From positions 2,232,001-2,296,000 of the forward strand of contig OZ245059.1 of NCBI GenBank assembly GCA_965224735.1: a stretch of 64,000 nucleotides of DNA. Reading direction: 5' to 3'. Source of the DNA: Robiginitomaculum_A sp036478535 (lineage in GTDB: Bacteria; Pseudomonadota; Alphaproteobacteria; Caulobacterales; Maricaulaceae). The first letter of the stretch is position 1, and each line of letters starts with the position of its first letter. This document shows positions 34,633 to 42,899 of the stretch, piece after piece. The notes beneath the pieces were generated by a model. It ran no database searches. It saw only the letters and a list, made by a program, of their open reading frames with translations, and was not told the origin of the DNA. The position numbers and the translations under genes were made by a program.

Positions 34633-35877
34633 TTAACTCGCAGCAAATTTTAGAAGTTTGATGGCATTAAAGTCTTGAATGCCACCGCCGACTCGTTTGG
34701 TTGTGTAGAACAACACATATGGTTTGGCAGAATATGGATCACGCAATACGCGCACACCTTGGCGATCGACAATAAGATAACCGCGCCTAAAATCACCAAA
34801 GGCAATCGGCGTACTATCTGGTGCAATATCAGGCATGTCTTCAACTTCAACAACCGGATAACCAAGCAAAGATGAAGGCTGGCCTGCAGCGCTTGCTGGC
34901 TGCCAGATATAATGACCATTTGCATCTTTAAACTTGCGAAGCGCGCCCAATGTGCGGCGATTCATAGCAAAGCTTGCATTCGCGCGGTAACGCGGCTTTG
35001 GTGCATAGATAAGATCAATAAGCGCGTCTATCGGAGCACTGCTATCGAAATCCCCATCAGTTCCCGTTGCTACATAACCCACATTGCCCCAAGTATGTGT
35101 GCCTTCTGCAACAGAAGAATAACTTAAAAAGCCTTTAGGTTTGTTCGTACCATCCCCTAACGTAAACGCGTTGGTTTCTTGTGTAGAAAACACATCGCGT
35201 ACTTCATCAGCTAGCCATTGATCAACATCGGCAACGCCATCATCAAGCAAGGTTTGCGTAGCGGCTGGCATAGCATAAAGCTCGCCAACCGGGAAATCCA
35301 TAAGATCAAGAGTTGGCGCCGTCGTTTCAGGCCGTGCCTGCGTCTCTCCAGCCCAGCCCGCGACAATGCCGCCAGCACTGACAGGCTTTTTGAAACTCGT
35401 CGCGCCAACGCTGCGAATGGTAGCTATACGGCGAAACGGCGAGGTTTCAGCGAGCGCCGTGTCAATGCGGCTTTCTGTTTGCGCAGGGGCTACATAGCCG
35501 CCTTCGGCGTCTACGCCTGTGCTAAGACCTTTGCTTTCTAATGTTGCAAGCGCGCTCGCATCACCAGAACGAATATAGGATGACCACGCAGATTTTGCCT
35601 CTGTATTTTGTGCCGCGCCGCCAAGTTGTGGCTGAGCATGGTGAATAGAAAGCCTGTCAATTTTAGCGCTTTGCTGATCAAGAGCCGTGTTTAAACGGTT
35701 AACTTTTTCAGACAACAAAATATCTGCTGATTGCTTGCCTTCTAGTGCTAAGAAGCGTTCATCATTAGCATCTTTAAATGCTGTAAATGTAGAAGCAAAG
35801 TCCGCTTGCGCAATACGCATATCAGCAGAATTTGCCATTTTGGTTTCCTTAATAGATTTGGGTTTAGGTGTGTTCAC
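34633..35877 (-). CDS. GTA gp5, HK97-fold major capsid protein
   Basis: 414 aa. A coiled-coil scaffold-like delta region (about 20-115) is followed by the HK97 capsid core (PAQTESRIDTALAETSPFR; NTFTL-type loop seen as NAFTLGDGTNKPKGFLSY; RVGGGIQDFNAIKLLKFA). The delta region should be removed by the gp4 protease. The start is GTG at 35877, with AAGGAG eight bases upstream and a GTGA overlap with gp4; ATG 35838 (MANSADM) also has a usable site. Confidence 0.93.
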   Translation of the reverse strand: MNTPKPKSIKETKMANSADMRIAQADFASTFTAFKDANDERFLALEGKQSADILLSEKVNRLNTALDQQSAKIDRLSIHHAQPQLGGAAQNTEAKSAWSSYIRSGDASALATLESKGLSTGVDAEGGYVAPAQTESRIDTALAETSPFRRIATIRSVGATSFKKPVSAGGIVAGWAGETQARPETTAPTLDLMDFPVGELYAMPAATQTLLDDGVADVDQWLADEVRDVFSTQETNAFTLGDGTNKPKGFLSYSSVAEGTHTWGNVGYVATGTDGDFDSSAPIDALIDLIYAPKPRYRANASFAMNRRTLGALRKFKDANGHYIWQPASAAGQPSSLLGYPVVEVEDMPDIAPDSTPIAFGDFRRGYLIVDRQGVRVLRDPYSAKPYVLFYTTKRVGGGIQDFNAIKLLKFAAS

Positions 35878-36353
35878 ATCTGACTCCTTAGTGAAGGTTT
35901 TGAAATAATAATATCATCGTCAATTTGGGTGATGCGCGCATTGCGAAGCATCGGGAAGGCAACGATCGAAACCTCCCAAAGATCAAGTTCTAAAAGTGTG
36001 CGGCCTTGCTTATGTGTCTGAACACGTAGTGGTCGATAGCCAATTGATAAACCGCTTACGGCCCCAGCGCTTACCAAGCGCGCAATTCTGTCTACCCGGG
36101 CTTCACCAAGATACATGTCACCTGATACGAACAACCCGCTAGCATCTTCGGATAAACGGTGCCAAACTCCGATAGGGTTTTGTGTTTCGTGGCCAAACAG
36201 CATTGGCAAAGCACTCTTTGGCATTTTCAAGAGACTGGCAGAAAAAGCGCCGCGTTTTACAATATCACCGCTAAGATCTTGTCTGCCAAACAGGCTAGCA
36301 TAGCCTGAAATACGCAATGTATTTTTTTGGTTTTCTAAATACTCTTTCATCAT
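35874..36353 (-). CDS. GTA gp4, prohead protease
   Basis: 159 aa. HK97 prohead protease (herpesvirus assemblin-like fold): catalytic His in LFGHETQNPIG and Ser in AVSGLSIGY. It processes the capsid precursor. Overlaps g3.5 by four bases. Confidence 0.92.
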   Translation of the reverse strand: MMKEYLENQKNTLRISGYASLFGRQDLSGDIVKRGAFSASLLKMPKSALPMLFGHETQNPIGVWHRLSEDASGLFVSGDMYLGEARVDRIARLVSAGAVSGLSIGYRPLRVQTHKQGRTLLELDLWEVSIVAFPMLRNARITQIDDDIIISKPSLRSQM

Positions 36354-36586
36354 TCACTCTCGTCAAGGCGGTGTTCTATCCGGCTTAAGGACTGGTGTGC
36401 CATTCGCATTTGTTCTTCAATTCTCGCCATACGTTCGATAACGGCTGGGTAACTCTGATCTGATTTTTCGAGGGCTTTCAGGCGCGCTTCCGCAGCGCCG
36501 CTCCACAAAAGCGCGCCCGCAGTTTGCACGGCCAAAGTCATAATAATGCCAAGACTTATCGTGCTTTCAAGTTTCAAAGCGCTCAT
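36350..36586 (-). CDS. GTA g3.5-like small protein
   Basis: 78 aa, with one TM segment (about 10-30, LGIIMTLAVQTAGALLWSG) and a C-terminal coiled coil rich in Glu, Arg and Gln. Its place between portal and protease matches the small ORFg3.5 of RcGTA. Function unknown. It overlaps the portal gene by four bases. Confidence 0.75.
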   Translation of the reverse strand: MSALKLESTISLGIIMTLAVQTAGALLWSGAAEARLKALEKSDQSYPAVIERMARIEEQMRMAHQSLSRIEHRLDESE

Positions 36587-37761
36587 GATGGATCTCCACC
36601 ATTGGGCAAACCAGCAAGCGCTCTTTTTTCATCATCTGTCATGAAACTTGCATCTTTCAAGTTGGCCCAAAGTTGGGATCGATCGAATGCAAGTGCAGGA
36701 ATGTCATCAAGTTTTGCATGAACGCGAAGATCATCACCAAACCATGGACGTAGCCATACGCCAAGGCTATCTGCGGTCTTGCGCACAAGCGGCAATATGG
36801 TTTGCCGCCAAAAAGCCAAATTAGCTTCTTTGTAATTGGCGTAAGTATTATCGCCTGGAATACCAAGCAACATTGGCGGCACACCAAAAGCTAATGCAAT
36901 TTCGCGCGCCGCTTCTCGGCGTGCATTAATGAAGTCCATGTCCGCAGGACTCATGCTCATAGGCTTCCAGTCCAGCCCGCCTTCTAAAATCAAAGGCCGT
37001 CCTGCCGCTGCTGGACCAGAGTGGTGATAATCCATCTCTGAGCGCAGCTGTTCAAACTGCTCATCGGTTAATCTATCCGCGCTATTTTTTCCTGTATAAA
37101 CAATCGCTCCGCTAGGCCGTGCCGAGTTATCCAATAAGGATTTGCACCAGAGTCCTCCAGCGTTGTGAATATCAACAGCTTGCGCTGCTGATTCTAAAGG
37201 CGATAGACCATAGATATCATCACAAGGGTGAAAAAGACGCATATGGTGGATGAGAGATTGCCCACTACTTGGCTCTATTGAAAATTTGTGTTTTTTCGAA
37301 CCTGCATCATATTCCCAAATCCGTGGCCAACCATCACTACCAACAATAGCGCGCAGTCTGTCAGGTCGCAAAGCAAAAAGGGCGCTCGGAGTTCCATCCA
37401 CTAAGGCGATTTGTAAAAAGGCGTTACCACTTAATTGTAGATATCCATAATGAGCTTCAAAAATCTCTGCACGAGACATTTTTAGGCTTGGTGTTTGTAG
37501 CAATTTTCTTGCAGGATCATCATCATGGCAAATGCCGCTACGCTCAGCACAAAGCTCAACAGAGGCTGCTGCTTCGCTAATCATGCGGATACAACGATTG
37601 GCTATAGCATTTTTCTGGAAGCCTTCACGCGCTAATGTACTATAGGTACGCGGGGTCCATTGACAACGACCTCTTAGTTGTAGCGCTATGAGTGGTGTAT
37701 TCGTATTGCCAGATTTTTGTTGGGGTGCGCGCGTGAAAGCTGCGCCAAACCAGGTTTTCAT
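36583..37761 (-). CDS. GTA gp3, portal protein
   Basis: About 392 aa. HK97-type portal (NRCIRMISEAAASV; LSGNAFLQIALVDG; EIALAFGVPPMLLGIPGDNTYANYKEANLAFW), the dodecameric DNA channel at the head vertex. The ATG at 37761 has only a weak ribosome site; a TTG at 37773 is no better. In most GTAs gp2 lies directly upstream; here two other genes intervene. Confidence 0.93.
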   Translation of the reverse strand: MKTWFGAAFTRAPQQKSGNTNTPLIALQLRGRCQWTPRTYSTLAREGFQKNAIANRCIRMISEAAASVELCAERSGICHDDDPARKLLQTPSLKMSRAEIFEAHYGYLQLSGNAFLQIALVDGTPSALFALRPDRLRAIVGSDGWPRIWEYDAGSKKHKFSIEPSSGQSLIHHMRLFHPCDDIYGLSPLESAAQAVDIHNAGGLWCKSLLDNSARPSGAIVYTGKNSADRLTDEQFEQLRSEMDYHHSGPAAAGRPLILEGGLDWKPMSMSPADMDFINARREAAREIALAFGVPPMLLGIPGDNTYANYKEANLAFWRQTILPLVRKTADSLGVWLRPWFGDDLRVHAKLDDIPALAFDRSQLWANLKDASFMTDDEKRALAGLPNGGDPS

Positions 37762-37883
37762 AAAGAGGTCCAATTACAGGGTTGATTTCAAAGGCCGAAG
37801 CCATGAATGAAACCTACGCCAACACTGGCAAGTGGGGATTTATCTCTTTATTTTCTTGTTACTTTATTGTTTTTGTTAAGTAT

Positions 37884-38315
37884 TTATGCAGCGCCCATGA
37901 GGGAAAAACCTGGTTTTCTAACTTCAAGTCCACGATAATTTCGTGCAAGCCCGTAATTAGTACGGGCTTCATTACGCAAGGGCTGAACGTCTAACAACGA
38001 CGAAATTGTAATCGCACTTTTGTATGCAATAATCGCATAGTCAAGTGCGCGCATATTTTGTTCACTCTTACCAACAGACAGAAGCAAGTCACCAATTTTC
38101 TTTTGAATCTCCGCCGTTTCGATTTGCGTCGTCTCAAGACGATAATATTCATGAGATTTATTAAGTGCGTGTACGGCCTCAATTAGATGTTCTATACCAC
38201 CTGTATGATTCGCCTTCACAAGTAATTCTAAAGCCAGTTCACGATTAAGGTTTGCGAGAGAAATAGTTACTTCTTTATGCTTTCGCTTCAACTGAAACAT
38301 CCTTTTTTTAACCAT
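37884..38315 (-). CDS. Helical-repeat (TPR-like) protein inside GTA cluster
   Basis: About 143 aa, no family recognised. A basic N-terminus (MVKKRMFQLKRKHKEV) is followed by pairs of amphipathic helices (residues about 20-125), e.g. GGIEHLIEAVHALNKSHEYY and RALDYAIIAYKSAI, resembling TPR repeats and ending with NYGLARNYRGLEV. GGAGG lies five bases before the ATG, a much stronger site than its GTA neighbours have. Its upstream region has a CtrA-type box and a 19-nt palindrome, so it probably has its own promoter. It is not part of the canonical GTA set. A role in GTA regulation or assembly is only a guess from position. Confidence 0.7.
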   Translation of the reverse strand: MVKKRMFQLKRKHKEVTISLANLNRELALELLVKANHTGGIEHLIEAVHALNKSHEYYRLETTQIETAEIQKKIGDLLLSVGKSEQNMRALDYAIIAYKSAITISSLLDVQPLRNEARTNYGLARNYRGLEVRKPGFSLMGAA

Positions 38316-38327
38316 TATAACCTCCAC

Positions 38328-38346
38328 ATATGTATATAATACATAT
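38328..38346. promoter_or_regulatory. 19-nt perfect palindrome upstream of TPR-like gene
   Basis: ATATGTAT, ATA, ATACATAT: eight paired positions each side of a 3-base centre, starting 13 bases before the ATG on the gene's strand. It overlaps the likely 5' leader and so could be an operator. Confidence 0.4.
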
Positions 38347-38363
38347 TCCATAATGTTTTATGG

Positions 38364-38378
38364 TTAAGAGCACCTTAA
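38364..38378 (-). promoter_or_regulatory. CtrA-type box in GTA cluster
   Basis: On the minus strand: TTAA, seven bases (GGTGCTC), then TTAACCAT. It matches the full CtrA consensus TTAA-N7-TTAAC, about 50-60 bases before the TPR-like gene start. CtrA controls GTA production in Rhodobacter capsulatus. The left TTAA is also part of a 17-nt palindrome (38372-38388). Confidence 0.55.
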
Positions 38379-38407
38379 ATATTAAGGTAAATAAAAAATA
38401 AAGATTA

Positions 38408-38908
38408 TTAAACGCGGTTCCAAATTTCGCGGGCCGCTTGGTAAAAATCATCTCCAACTTTTACGCGGTAAAGATCAAGTCCAGCATTTTGGAAAATAGT
38501 ATCTTTAAACCTATCAACCAGTATGTTTTCAGGTTTTGTATGAGCCTGTCCATCAAGTTCAACCACGCAAATGAACTGTCCATCATTATCGCAAAGCGCA
38601 AAATCTACATGCCGTGATTTTATACGTCCTCTATATTTCCAGACCTGTTTTTGATCTTTGATAAATTTACGAACTCGTAAAATATCTTCTAACCTAACTT
38701 TCGTGAACACATGTGCGTTATCTGGTTTGCTTGCCAAAAGCGCTTTGAAAAATGCTACTTCCGCACCATTAACAAAGACACTTCTCCGCATTTCATAAGC
38801 CTGCAAAGTTTTCTTATTTGCAGGCGTAGATTTGGGCGCTCGCCATGGTTTCCAAAGCACCAATGCCAAAACCGCTGTGAGAACCGCGATAAATAAAATT
38901 TCATTCAT
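38408..38908 (-). CDS. Membrane-anchored DUF2726 nuclease-fold protein
   Basis: About 166 aa. One N-terminal TM helix (residues about 4-20) precedes a DUF2726 domain (about 45-160), a restriction-endonuclease-like fold: RHVDFALCDNDG, then CVVELDGQAH, where Asp102 and Glu117 are candidate metal ligands. DUF2726 proteins are widespread and of unknown activity. It sits between terminase (33-base gap) and the TPR-like gene, outside the canonical GTA set; a role in DNA handling at the membrane can be imagined but is not shown. Start at 38908 has no clear SD. Confidence 0.75.
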   Translation of the reverse strand: MNEILFIAVLTAVLALVLWKPWRAPKSTPANKKTLQAYEMRRSVFVNGAEVAFFKALLASKPDNAHVFTKVRLEDILRVRKFIKDQKQVWKYRGRIKSRHVDFALCDNDGQFICVVELDGQAHTKPENILVDRFKDTIFQNAGLDLYRVKVGDDFYQAAREIWNRV

Positions 38909-38947
38909 AGGCAAACTGTGCGCGAAACAGTGCCAAAGTTCAAGGCT

Positions 38948-40189
38948 TTATGATCTGCGTATGCGCGGTTCTGCGTGTTTTTGCAACGCAAGTTGTGTAA
39001 CGGCCCAAACTAATGCATCTGCCCTATCAGGGCTTTTCTTACCTGGTATCTCTGCGCCCATTAGACATAGTTCATCTTCTAAATCTGGGAAACCGCCTAC
39101 ATGTTTTACTTTCTCCTTCTCATAAAGACTAAAGACAGGGCTCGCTCTCGCTACCTTACTTTTGCTGGCAAATACGGTCTCGACTCTTACATTTTGGTCT
39201 ATTGCCAAAAAAATACTTTTGATCATTTCCCCACCCTGATTGCCTTCTGCTAAGATATATTCTGCGCCCCATTCTTCTAATAAATCATGGGAACGTTTAG
39301 CCCATTGGGTAGGTTTTAAACCTTGCGCAGTGCCGTCTTGCAAAATATAGACACGCTTTTTCGGGCCATGACCAACGCAGCCCGCAACAATAATACCGCA
39401 AGCATCCGCTTTCGGTCCGCTGGTAATCGGCGGATCAATAGCAACAATGATTTTATCAAGTTTAGGATACTCATTTACAAGCGCGGTGTCGAGTATTGCA
39501 CGCGACCACAAACGACCTCCAACATCTTCTATAATCTCTCCATTTAGTTCTTGCCGCCCTAAAGAAGTCCCTGCATAGGTATCAAGTATTGCACTCATAA
39601 ATGCGGGCGATAGATTTTTTCTATTATCCATTGTGCTAGCACGACTTAAAATTACGCCCTTTTCATCAATAAGTTTTTTAAGAGCAGGTATTGGTTTTGG
39701 CGTTGTTGTCATAACAATACGCGGTTTTTCTCCAAGCCTGAGGCAAAACCGTAAATTTGCCAGTGTATTTTCGGGATAACTCCATGCACAAAACTCATCG
39801 GCCCAAGCACATTCAAATTGCGGCCCGCGTAATCCGTCTGGATCTTCTGCGCTGTAAATTTGCCCAACTGCTCCATTTTCCCATTCAAGGCGTTTTCTGG
39901 AGGAAAAATATACAGGCCTCTCATTTTCTTGGCCAATATTAAGCAAGCCACTTTCGCCTAAAATCATCACTTCACGCACTTCATTGTAAGAAGGACCTAT
40001 CAAAGCGATACGTCTTGCTCCAGCCTTTACTTGTTTTCGTATCCATTCTGCGCCAGCTCTAGTTTTACCGGCGCCACGCCCGCCGAGTAAAAGCCAAATA
40101 TGCCAATCCCCTTGTGGCGGTTTTTGGTCATCACGCGCTATGTCATCCCAATTTATTTCAGGGTTTTGTAGAGGTATTAAATCTGTCAT
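38948..40189 (-). CDS. GTA gp2, large terminase
   Basis: 413 aa. The packaging ATPase has Walker A GGRGAGKT (residues 36-43), Walker B CAWADEFCAW, and a C-terminal nuclease domain (IIVAIDPPITSGPKADACGII; DRADALVWA). In GTAs it packages host DNA headful-style with no pac specificity. It is the first cluster gene; hisIE ends 52 bases upstream. No gp1 (small terminase) frame lies between. Confidence 0.94.
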   Translation of the reverse strand: MTDLIPLQNPEINWDDIARDDQKPPQGDWHIWLLLGGRGAGKTRAGAEWIRKQVKAGARRIALIGPSYNEVREVMILGESGLLNIGQENERPVYFSSRKRLEWENGAVGQIYSAEDPDGLRGPQFECAWADEFCAWSYPENTLANLRFCLRLGEKPRIVMTTTPKPIPALKKLIDEKGVILSRASTMDNRKNLSPAFMSAILDTYAGTSLGRQELNGEIIEDVGGRLWSRAILDTALVNEYPKLDKIIVAIDPPITSGPKADACGIIVAGCVGHGPKKRVYILQDGTAQGLKPTQWAKRSHDLLEEWGAEYILAEGNQGGEMIKSIFLAIDQNVRVETVFASKSKVARASPVFSLYEKEKVKHVGGFPDLEDELCLMGAEIPGKKSPDRADALVWAVTQLALQKHAEPRIRRS

Positions 40190-40241
40190 GAGCGAACAAT
40201 GCGCGCATAATTAATGCCGTGAAAAAATAACTTTATTTATA

Positions 40242-40829
40242 TTAGCGCGCTTGCAAGGTCTTTATCACTTCAGCTAACGATAAGTTTCTAGCGCGGAGCA
40301 AAACCATAAGATGGTAAAGTAAATCTGCAGCCTCGCCTTTAAGCGCATCATCGGTTTCAGAAAGTGCCGCGATAACCGTTTCTACCCCCTCTTCGCCAAC
40401 TTTTTGCGCACATTTTGTGAGCGGGCCTTGCAGGAGCTTCGCCGTGTATGACTGATCGGCATCGGCGGTTTTACGCCTTTCAATAAGGGCAGACAATTCA
40501 GCAAGCCAGCCATACCCTTGCGCAGATTTGTTACCAAAACATGATATAGTGCCAAGATGGCAAGTCGGCCCCAAAGGACGCGCATTCACGAGCAAAGTGT
40601 CATGGTCACAATCGACTTCTATATTTACGAGTGCTAGCTGATTACCCGAAGTTTCGCCTTTTTGCCACAAGCATTGACGAGAGCGACTATAAAAAGTCAC
40701 AAGCTTGCTCTCTTGTGTTGCCAACAAGGCTTCCTTGTTCATATAACCAAGCATGAGCACCTGGCCCGTATCGATATTTTGAACGATCGCTGGAACAAGA
40801 CCACCACTTTTTTCAAAATCTACTTTCAT
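40242..40829 (-). CDS. hisIE: Bifunctional HisIE
   Basis: 195 aa. Residues 1 to about 110 are phosphoribosyl-AMP cyclohydrolase (VLMLGYMNKEALLAT; VDCDHDTLLV and GPTCHLG, zinc and Mg ligands). Residues about 112-195 are phosphoribosyl-ATP pyrophosphatase (KVGEEGVETVIAAL, EAADLLYHLMVLL). It catalyses steps 2 and 3 of histidine synthesis. Alphaproteobacteria usually have separate hisI and hisE genes, so the fusion is notable. Overlaps hisF by four bases. Confidence 0.95.
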   Translation of the reverse strand: MKVDFEKSGGLVPAIVQNIDTGQVLMLGYMNKEALLATQESKLVTFYSRSRQCLWQKGETSGNQLALVNIEVDCDHDTLLVNARPLGPTCHLGTISCFGNKSAQGYGWLAELSALIERRKTADADQSYTAKLLQGPLTKCAQKVGEEGVETVIAALSETDDALKGEAADLLYHLMVLLRARNLSLAEVIKTLQAR

Positions 40830-41593
40830 ATGCGTATCTCTATTTCTTGGTCACGTAGCTGTAATTTCAAATCAGGGATAGGCAAAATGTTTTTATGAAA
40901 CACACTTGCCGCCAAGGCGCCATCAACATTTGCCTGTTTAAACACGTCAGCGAAATGCTTGACCTTACCCGCCCCGCCTGATGCAATCAAAGGCACAGTG
41001 CAGACCCTGCGTACAGCCTTGAGCTGCTTAATATCATACCCATCCCGAACGCCATCCTTATTCATACAGTTCAAAACAACCTCCCCTGCTCCGCGCGCTA
41101 TCACCTCTTCTACCCATTTTAGAGTGCCGCGCCCGGTATTACGGGTTTTATCTGCTGCCCCCGTATGAGATTTTACCTGATATGCTCCATCGCTAGAAAA
41201 ACTATCAATTCCAGCAACAATACATTGCGCGCCAAAAGCCGTGCTAAGCTCGTTAATAAGATCGGGGCGCATAAGCGCCGGGGAATTAATAGAAATTTTA
41301 TCCGCACCTTCTTCAAGCCGCGCTCTCGCTTCCTCTACCGTTTTGATGCCGCCAGCAACGCAAAACGGGATATCTATTAGTTTTGACACTTCACGCACCC
41401 AATCGGGACTAATGGTACGATCATCTACGCTCGCCGTAATATCATAAAAAACCAACTCATCAGCACCTGCATCGCGGTAACGAAGAGCCAAATCAAGAAT
41501 ATCCCCTACCACTTCGTGATTGCGAAATTGCACGCCCTTGACCACCTTACCATCTCTCACATCAAGACATGGAATAATTCGGCGGGTTAACAT
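40826..41593 (-). CDS. hisF: Imidazole glycerol phosphate synthase, cyclase HisF
   Basis: 255-aa (beta-alpha)8 barrel. Catalytic Asp11 is in PCLDVRDGKVVKG and the second Asp is in CIVAGIDSFS. It works with HisH to make IGP and AICAR. It overlaps hisA by seven bases and hisIE by four. Confidence 0.97.
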   Translation of the reverse strand: MLTRRIIPCLDVRDGKVVKGVQFRNHEVVGDILDLALRYRDAGADELVFYDITASVDDRTISPDWVREVSKLIDIPFCVAGGIKTVEEARARLEEGADKISINSPALMRPDLINELSTAFGAQCIVAGIDSFSSDGAYQVKSHTGAADKTRNTGRGTLKWVEEVIARGAGEVVLNCMNKDGVRDGYDIKQLKAVRRVCTVPLIASGGAGKVKHFADVFKQANVDGALAASVFHKNILPIPDLKLQLRDQEIEIRI

Positions 41594-42312
41594 TTTATGG
41601 CCTCGGCTAAAGAAAAATTTTGCTCATATAATGCTTTGCCAATAATAATACCAGCTGGTTTCATTTCCTTGATCTTTTGCACATCATCAAGGCTACCAAC
41701 GCCGCCAGATGTGATAAGGTCAAGGTCAGGGTAATGCTTCATAATTTCTTGATAAAGGCGGGTGTTAGTGCCTTGCAAACCACCATCTTTTGCTATGTCA
41801 GTAACCAATATAGTTTTAAGATCCGCTTCCAAGAAATCATCAACCACTTGCCAAAGAGAAAGCTTAGATGTCTGTGTCCAGCCATGCGTTGCTGGGCGAG
41901 GTATGCCATCAATATCTTGAAAAATATCAATAGCAAGAACAACTTTATCAGAGCCAAAAATAGCCATCCATTCCTTGACAAGCTTTGGGTTTTCTATAGC
42001 CAAAGAACCAATAACAACGCGCTCTAAACCATTATCTAACAAGTTTTTTATCTGGGCCGTGTTTCGCAAACCACCTCCTGTTTGCACTTTCATATTTGTA
42101 AAATTAGCAATATTAATAATTAATTCTGACTGGGTTACTTTTTGGTTTTTCGCCCCATCTAAATCTACAACATGAAGCCATTCTGCCCCTTCCTCCTCAA
42201 AGCTTTGTGCCATTGTTATTGGGTCTGCGCTATAGTCTGTCCTTTGGGAAAAATCACCCTTCAGCAAACGCACACAACCGCCATCCATCAAATCAATTGC
42301 TGGAAAAATCAT
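41587..42312 (-). CDS. hisA: ProFAR isomerase HisA
   Basis: 241-aa barrel related to HisF; isomerises ProFAR to PRFAR. Asp7 (FPAIDLMDGGCVRL) and the second Asp (LVTDIAKDG) are present. Overlaps hisH by four bases (ATGA). Confidence 0.97.
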   Translation of the reverse strand: MIFPAIDLMDGGCVRLLKGDFSQRTDYSADPITMAQSFEEEGAEWLHVVDLDGAKNQKVTQSELIINIANFTNMKVQTGGGLRNTAQIKNLLDNGLERVVIGSLAIENPKLVKEWMAIFGSDKVVLAIDIFQDIDGIPRPATHGWTQTSKLSLWQVVDDFLEADLKTILVTDIAKDGGLQGTNTRLYQEIMKHYPDLDLITSGGVGSLDDVQKIKEMKPAGIIIGKALYEQNFSLAEAIKC

Positions 42313-42899
42313 AATTTTACCTTTAGAAAATTTTCAAGAATTTTCGCGCCTGTCTTGCCAGAACGCTCTGGATGGAACTGGCATCCATAAATATTGCCGC
42401 GCCTAATAATGGCGCTAAACGGATTTGCATATGTGCAGCGCGCCAATGTTTCTGTTCCGCACGGCACCGCATATGAGTGGACAAAATATACATAAGCATC
42501 TTCTTCAATACCTTGCAAAAGATTATCATCTTTAAAGCCCTCAAGAGTATTCCATCCCATATGCGGCAAAGGCAGTTCTCCCGTTTTCATTTTTTGCGCC
42601 CCACCTGCCAAAAGCCCTATCCCGTTGGAGCTTCCCTCTTCTGAAGTTTCATACAAAAGCTGCAGCCCAAGACAAATACCCATGACGGGCTGCTTCAAGT
42701 TTTGCAAAACTTCGATAAGACCGCGCTCTTTTAACGCAGCCATAGCAAAGGGCATAGCGCCTACACCTGGCAATATAACATGATCAGCACCTTGAATTTT
42801 ACGCCTATCTTTGGTGATAATCTTATCGGCTCCAAGACGGTCAAATGCAAAAGCTACCGAGGCAAGATTAGCGCAGCCCGTATCAACAATCGCAAGCAT
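42309..42899 (-). CDS. hisH: IGP synthase glutaminase subunit HisH
   Basis: 196-aa class I glutamine amidotransferase. Nucleophile Cys in MGICLGLQLL; His/Glu in CQFHPERSG. It supplies ammonia to HisF. Its start shares one base with the hisCB stop. Confidence 0.97.
   Translation of the reverse strand: MLAIVDTGCANLASVAFAFDRLGADKIITKDRRKIQGADHVILPGVGAMPFAMAALKERGLIEVLQNLKQPVMGICLGLQLLYETSEEGSSNGIGLLAGGAQKMKTGELPLPHMGWNTLEGFKDDNLLQGIEEDAYVYFVHSYAVPCGTETLARCTYANPFSAIIRRGNIYGCQFHPERSGKTGAKILENFLKVKL

Larger units (their letters stand above)
26320..40189 (-). mobile_element. Gene transfer agent (RcGTA-type) cluster
   Basis: The minus strand carries, in the canonical order, terminase (gp2), portal (gp3), the small g3.5, protease (gp4), capsid (gp5), connectors and tail genes (gp6-gp11), and baseplate/tail-tip genes (gp12-gp15). 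Most genes overlap by a few bases. There is no integrase, replication or lysis gene, which argues for a domesticated GTA rather than a prophage. gp1 is not seen. Two extra genes sit between gp2 and gp3. All structural frames are open, so particles could be made. Confidence 0.92.

Noticed and set aside
38308..38315. Second TTAACCAT site near the TPR-like gene
   Set aside because: It is formed by the gene's own start (ATG GTT AA) and is probably coincidence.
26320..40189. Active prophage
   Set aside because: No integrase, repressor, replication or lysis genes, and gene order is that of the GTA.
40200..40256. GCGCGC inverted repeat at the his/GTA junction as terminator
   Set aside because: Six-bp arms far apart with no following T-run on the minus strand.
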